From NCBI GenBank assembly GCA_910592205.1, contig CAJVPJ010001078.1, positions 1 to 12,536 on the forward strand: a stretch of 12,536 bases of DNA. The letters run 5' to 3'. The translations under genes were made by a program, and so were the position numbers. Below the pieces are notes generated by a model, which did no database searches, had not been told where the DNA came from, and saw only the letters and a list, made by a program, of their open reading frames with translations. Below, in pieces: positions 8,641-12,536 of the stretch. The number at the start of each line of letters is the position of its first letter. The first letter of the stretch is position 1. This DNA comes from Paraglomus occultum. Its lineage: Eukaryota; Glomeromycota; Glomeromycetes; Paraglomerales; Paraglomeraceae.

Positions 8641-10454
8641 GGAAAAAAAAAAGCTTGCTATTTTTTTGCTGTTTCGGTTTTCTCTCACCGTATCAATATT
8701 TGTTCACGCACAATATAATATACTTTAATTATAATGGATAATCTCATTAATCAAGACACGACATAATAATAACATTGTTAATACCGATGAGAATGTTTTA
8801 AATTAGCAATAAAAAAATTGCCTCCTGACTTTTCTATATCGCCCAATATATCGATGTTAAGTATAATAACAGTAGCAAGAAACTATTTTTGAACCAATTA
8901 ATTGACTATAACATAATTGTTACTAATTTGAGATGTGTCTATTTTGTGTCCCGCGTTACTGACATAGTATTGATGTTTGCTTCCCAAATGCGGTAGGGAA
9001 AAGTAAGATTGTTACCAAATTAGTACACTTAGTACCATACTTTCATAACACAACGAATCGAGAACCGCTTGAATAAGCTGTTAACCAAGCTTTTTCTTAT
9101 CTGACGCTGTAATTTTTTATCCCAGATATTACAGACTATTTTTGCTAAAACTATTTGACTGCTGTTAAATGACATATTGACGTATGATTGTAGTGCCAAT
9201 ATTTGTTATTACAAAAATATGGTAATTACTTATATAAGGATAACGTTTATTAGTATGCACATACTTTCAACTTTTGTTATCAACAATAATGGCTCAACTG
9301 CTGACAAAGGTGATTATATACAGATGTTTCATCCAATTGGAAATTCTTGAACGTTGTGTATTAACGTTATTGTATAGAATGGATGTTGAGCTTTTGTCGA
9401 TCCATGTTGATTGATTGACAGTCGTGTCATTAGCCCCTTACGACAATTGGACTGTAAGTTGTATGGAATAATAACGAGTATGCGATGTTTCACATATCGT
9501 CAACAGCAAATCCTCATGCGTATTCATCACGCCCTTATATGTACAGAAATTTTCTGGCACAAAATAATCTTGGTTATTGCTACCAACCAAACTTTTAGAA
9601 AAAATAACTTGAAATAACTTCTCCCAGCAAAGAGGAAACATTCCAACTAAAAAAAAAATAGCAATCTAGAATTAACAATCGAGCAAGAAAACCCAATTTG
9701 AAAAGCTATAATTCCCTGCCGATTAATTGGGGAAAAGGGGGGAGCCCGAGAGAGCGCCGGCTTATTATAAAGAATGTGGACAATTCGTTCATAAGAAACC
9801 CCGGCCACCAAAAAAACCAAAGCAAAAGTCACACCCAAGAAAGAGACAAGTGAAGAGAAAGAACGAAATCCGTTAAAGATTTTGAAAATAAAAAAGGTTG
9901 TGCTCTTTCACACTCATGATTGATATCAGAAGCCAGGCTCACGACAAGAAATTACAGTATTCTTCATAATTAAATATAATGTTGTCCTCATTTGTCCAAA
10001 AAAAACGATGTTTTTTTTTTGTTTTTTTTTTTTCCCCGGCTTTTGTGTAAAATTTTATATACCCGCGTTTTTTTATTATTTTTTATTATTTTTTTTATTT
10101 ATATAATATATATATATATAGTAATAGCATAGAATGGCATAGCATAGCTAAGACGAAGACTAAGACTGGCTCGTATTCTTTTTATCAAAAAAAATTTTTT
10201 GTGTACCGTTACTCTAATACCATTTTCTTTTTGCCTGACAATAAAAATTAACATAGTGAATGAAGAAATTACTCGCTTTCCCATGCCGTTTTGAAATTTG
10301 CATTCTGTTTCTCGTACTTATTACGCTGAAATTAATTTGCGAGCGTACCATCATTCAGTTCCTTTACTTACATAATGAAAGAATTAATTCTGCGTTTGCA
10401 AAATAAACAACGTTGTTATTTGTATACCTTAATTATTCTCTATTACGTATGTAT
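8641..10454. other. AT-rich spacer with homopolymer tracts, no supported gene
   Basis: Long A and T tracts, AT dinucleotide runs and frequent stops in all frames characterise this stretch. A short GC-richer island at about 9715-9765 (GGGGAAAAGGGGGG, then GAGAGCGCCGGC) stands out against its surroundings but contains no identifiable gene. The open frames here start at non-ATG codons and match nothing I know. I see no tRNA, rRNA or transposase signature. Confidence 0.55.
9998..10120. repeat. Poly-A/poly-T tracts and (AT)n microsatellite
   Basis: An A8 run (9998-10005) is followed by T10 (10011-10020) and T12 (10022-10033). Two exact copies of TTTTATTATT follow (10071-10090), then an AT dinucleotide run at 10106-10120. 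Just right of it GCATAG recurs several times (about 10127-10148). This is simple-sequence DNA and is likely prone to length error and assembly slippage. Confidence 0.8.
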
Positions 10455-10504
10455 TTTTAATTAAGAAGAGACCTGGTAATGTCTTTATTATTACTTAATT
10501 AAAA
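10455..10504. repeat. Inverted repeat with 11-nt perfect arms
   Basis: TTTTAATTAAG (10455-10465) and CTTAATTAAAA (10494-10504) are perfect reverse complements around a 28-nt loop that contains a further GTAAT/ATTAC pair. The arms are almost pure A/T, so chance is a fair explanation. Confidence 0.5.
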
Positions 10505-10680
10505 TTATTGTTTTGTGTAAATATTGTCCGATTTAAAATAACTGTAAAATAAAAAATGTATTGAATAAGATGGTAATACCTGTATGGATAATCAGCGTCC
10601 AAATTTGTTTTTCATGTTTAATTGTCGCTGACGATATTTTTGGCTGCACAAGTTGATTATCAGATGTTAGCATAATAAAT

Positions 10681-10709
10681 AAAAAGTTTGTTCACGCAAC
10701 AAACTTTTT
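10681..10709. repeat. Perfect 12-bp hairpin with 5-nt loop
   Basis: AAAAAGTTTGTT (10681-10692), loop CACGC, then AACAAACTTTTT (10698-10709) form a compact perfect stem-loop ending in a T tract. In bacteria this would resemble an intrinsic terminator, but the context here is eukaryotic. It may be a small fold-back or a transcript 3'-end structure. Confidence 0.7.
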
Positions 10710-11988
10710 CAATCACTGCTAAATAATTTGTCGTTATTAAACTTGACCGGATGGAATAGTGCGTTCTTGAAGTAAATGAACGTTCGTGCTATGTTATTGA
10801 CGTTTAATATATATCCACAGAAATCCTAATAATCGGTCATAATTAACACTAAGATGTCGTCAATAAGGACGTACCAAAATATTAGAATGTGCCTTTTGGA
10901 ACTTGTCGATATAGACATACGTGACAGTTTTCCCGATATGCAAGTACATCAATCATCAGACAACGCTTACGCCTATGTCATCTCTATCTACGTCATCATT
11001 AACTGATCCTATAGAACTTTTGTCGTTTTATCGGACTTTCCAACAAGGATAAGACTTGTTTACAGCCACGTGCGTCTAGGAGCCGTCGCCACCAATAAAC
11101 GACGACAAACTCGCTCCCAAGCTGTAACACAAATACCTTGCCTTATTGAGTAAACGCCAAATACTGTTGAAGAATAATGAACACTACAATCGATAAGGAG
11201 CAGATACCACCTTTCTTTGTTTAGAAAATTACCCGTAGATTGGCTATGCTTGCGTTTAGTAGACAAAGTGGAAAATTAGATTGGTTATATATGTGTAAGA
11301 TTAAACTTCTATTTAAAATAATTTGCCATATTGTCACGTTCAGATGTCGCCCAGCATATTCACAATTTTACTATACTCAGTCGAGATTGTGTTTTTATTT
11401 TCGGTAAATGCTTCGACGTTCTTTGAAATTACTTTATTTTTGACATGCAACGATATTTAAATCAATAAACAAAACAATTTTCAATTATACTAATAATATG
11501 AATGACGTTATTGATTGATTATGTTATTCCAAACATTATATTATTATAACATGTGCATTTTAGATTTAAGGAAAGGCGTTACTGGTCTTGACTGTAATAC
11601 AAGTGACTACAAAAGGGAGAATTTCTGATATTGTGTAAGTAACAGGAATTCAAAATATGATCGAGGAAAATTACTATGAAAATGACTGGGACCCAGTAGG
11701 GGAGGTTGACAGGATATCAAATCACACAAAAAATTTTACGACATAAATGATGTTATGAATTGATAATGATCAAGCAAATTTTTATGTAACTGACTTAACC
11801 ATCTCCGAAGTTATCCCTTTGTATAACAGTTCAAACAGAACTATTTTAAAATAAGTCAAGCGATCAAAACTTTTCAATCACCTCACGTTGTTATATTTTT
11901 TTTGTCGCGTACTAGTACTGCAAGTAAATAGTATTAGACTATAAATGCACCTCTTACATGTAAGGTGAACGGATGTAATATAGGTAGG

Positions 11989-11996
11989 TATATAAG
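11989..11996 (+). promoter_or_regulatory. TATA-like box upstream of the 12095 ORF
   Basis: TATATAAG lies about 100 nt upstream of the ATG at 12095, a plausible distance for a promoter with a 60-70 nt leader. A palindrome, CTTACATGTAAG (11953-11964), lies just upstream and could be a factor site. In AT-rich DNA the match alone is weak support. Confidence 0.35.
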
Positions 11997-12094
11997 AGAT
12001 GTCGCAAAGATTCGAAAAGATAAAGATGTGCAATGTAACACAAATGTTGAGAACTAACATTGGGAAAAGAATTTTCTAATTCAAACTGTTTACC

Positions 12095-12520
12095 ATGTCG
12101 TTAGCATCAGAGACTCTTAATAATTTGGTTCAATCCTGTTATGTGGATGAATACAATAACCTTAAATGGATACCTTACGAGGAAGTCACCAACGTAAAGC
12201 CTACTCAAATTGACAACGTCTACTGCGCTATTCGTAAACGTAAGGATGATGAGACGACGATAACGCTGGTATTACTTGGAAGTAACGAAGAATGCACACC
12301 AACACTTGTGAGTGAGTTGGCCAGAATATACTCACTTCCAACTCACAAGTACAATAACAATGACAATAATCAGTTCAGACGACATTCCAAATGGCTTGAC
12401 AGTCGCAACAGACTTATTATTGGATTCACCAAGTCTAATGACGATAATTATTACATGGGGAAAAACGCATTAAAAAAATGGTGGCAGAAAAAAAGAAAAT
12501 TTCTCAACCCGTCTTTTTAA
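12095..12520 (+). CDS. Kinase N-lobe-like protein, truncated or degenerate
   Basis: A 141-codon intronless ORF opening in a favourable context (A at -3). I do not recognise it firmly. The nearest resemblance is to the start of the kinase domain in the expanded TKL-like family of arbuscular mycorrhizal fungi: KWIPYEEVTNVK (24-35) like their WIPY segment before the glycine loop, VYCAIRK (42-48) like strand 2, TITLVLL (55-61) like strand 3, LVSEL with Glu74 like helix C, and LIIGFTKSNDDNYYM (107-121) like strands 4-5. However, the glycine-rich loop is absent (PTQID instead), the strand-3 lysine is missing, and nothing of the C-lobe follows, so catalysis is unlikely. Residues 122-141 are basic and aromatic and no longer fit the pattern. 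Another frame is open from 12448 to the window end, so a frameshift or unseen splice is possible. It could equally be an unrelated lineage-specific protein. Confidence 0.5.
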   Translation: MSLASETLNNLVQSCYVDEYNNLKWIPYEEVTNVKPTQIDNVYCAIRKRKDDETTITLVLLGSNEECTPTLVSELARIYSLPTHKYNNNDNNQFRRHSKWLDSRNRLIIGFTKSNDDNYYMGKNALKKWWQKKRKFLNPSF

Positions 12521-12536
12521 ATTTAATTAAGGAGGA

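Larger units (their letters stand above)
10455..12094. other. Spacer upstream of the kinase-like ORF, no supported gene
   Basis: Two hairpins are listed separately (10455-10504 and 10681-10709). A 50-codon ATG frame at 10854-11006 lies in sequence of more even base composition (about 10850-11130), but it matches nothing I recognise. A 12-bp perfect palindrome CTTACATGTAAG lies at 11953-11964 and a TATA-like box at 11989-11996. The remainder is A/T rich with no discernible gene. Confidence 0.5.

Noticed and set aside
9647-9838. Minus-strand ORF with a signal-peptide-like start
   Set aside because: It opens with TTG or GTG, has no ATG, and its hydrophobic start reflects T-rich sequence on that strand.
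10681-10709. Bacterial-type intrinsic terminator
   Set aside because: The hairpin and T tract look like one, but the spliced genes show the DNA is eukaryotic nuclear sequence.
11060-11266. Minus-strand 68-codon ORF
   Set aside because: It begins at TTG rather than ATG, carries no recognisable motif and has no conserved neighbour or promoter.

Overview
The window looks like AT-rich nuclear DNA of a fungus, most likely an early-diverging lineage such as the arbuscular mycorrhizal fungi (Glomeromycotina). The reasons: two intact housekeeping genes carry many short introns (64-187 nt). The ISY1 protein has fungal-style features (an AELGL insert near the N-terminus and a [15 protein letters not shown] segment). 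The glucosidase II protein has the fungal-style RNRAYAD motif after its signal peptide. Long gene-poor, A/T-tract-rich spacers separate the genes, and the last ORF resembles the start of the greatly expanded protein-kinase family of these fungi. The lineage call is inference, not proof.

Layout. 1-1648 is a 5' flank with a cluster of inverted and direct repeats (274-539), a second hairpin-like inverted repeat (730-796) and a weak tRNA-like relic (about 1110-1176). 1649-5218 (+) is a complete seven-exon gene for the catalytic alpha subunit of ER glucosidase II (GH31, about 968 residues). Both catalytic aspartates are present, and two of its six introns need GC-AG rather than GT-AG boundaries. 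5458-6790 (+) is a seven-exon gene for the spliceosomal NineTeen-complex protein ISY1 (about 255 residues), whose start codon seems to lie alone in its first exon. 6791-12094 is a 5.3 kb stretch with no gene I can support, holding only simple repeats, A/T tracts and small hairpins. 12095-12520 (+) is a 141-codon intronless ORF with a TATA box about 100 nt upstream. It looks like a degenerate or truncated kinase N-lobe and ends next to the window edge.

The two well-supported genes act in unrelated housekeeping pathways (N-glycan trimming and calnexin-cycle quality control in the ER; pre-mRNA splicing in the nucleus). They are simply close head-to-tail neighbours, with 239 nt from stop to start. 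I found no convincing new multi-gene system. The most notable signals are the GC-AG introns flanking functional parts of the glucosidase gene, the repeat cluster at 274-539, and the odd kinase-like ORF at the right end.
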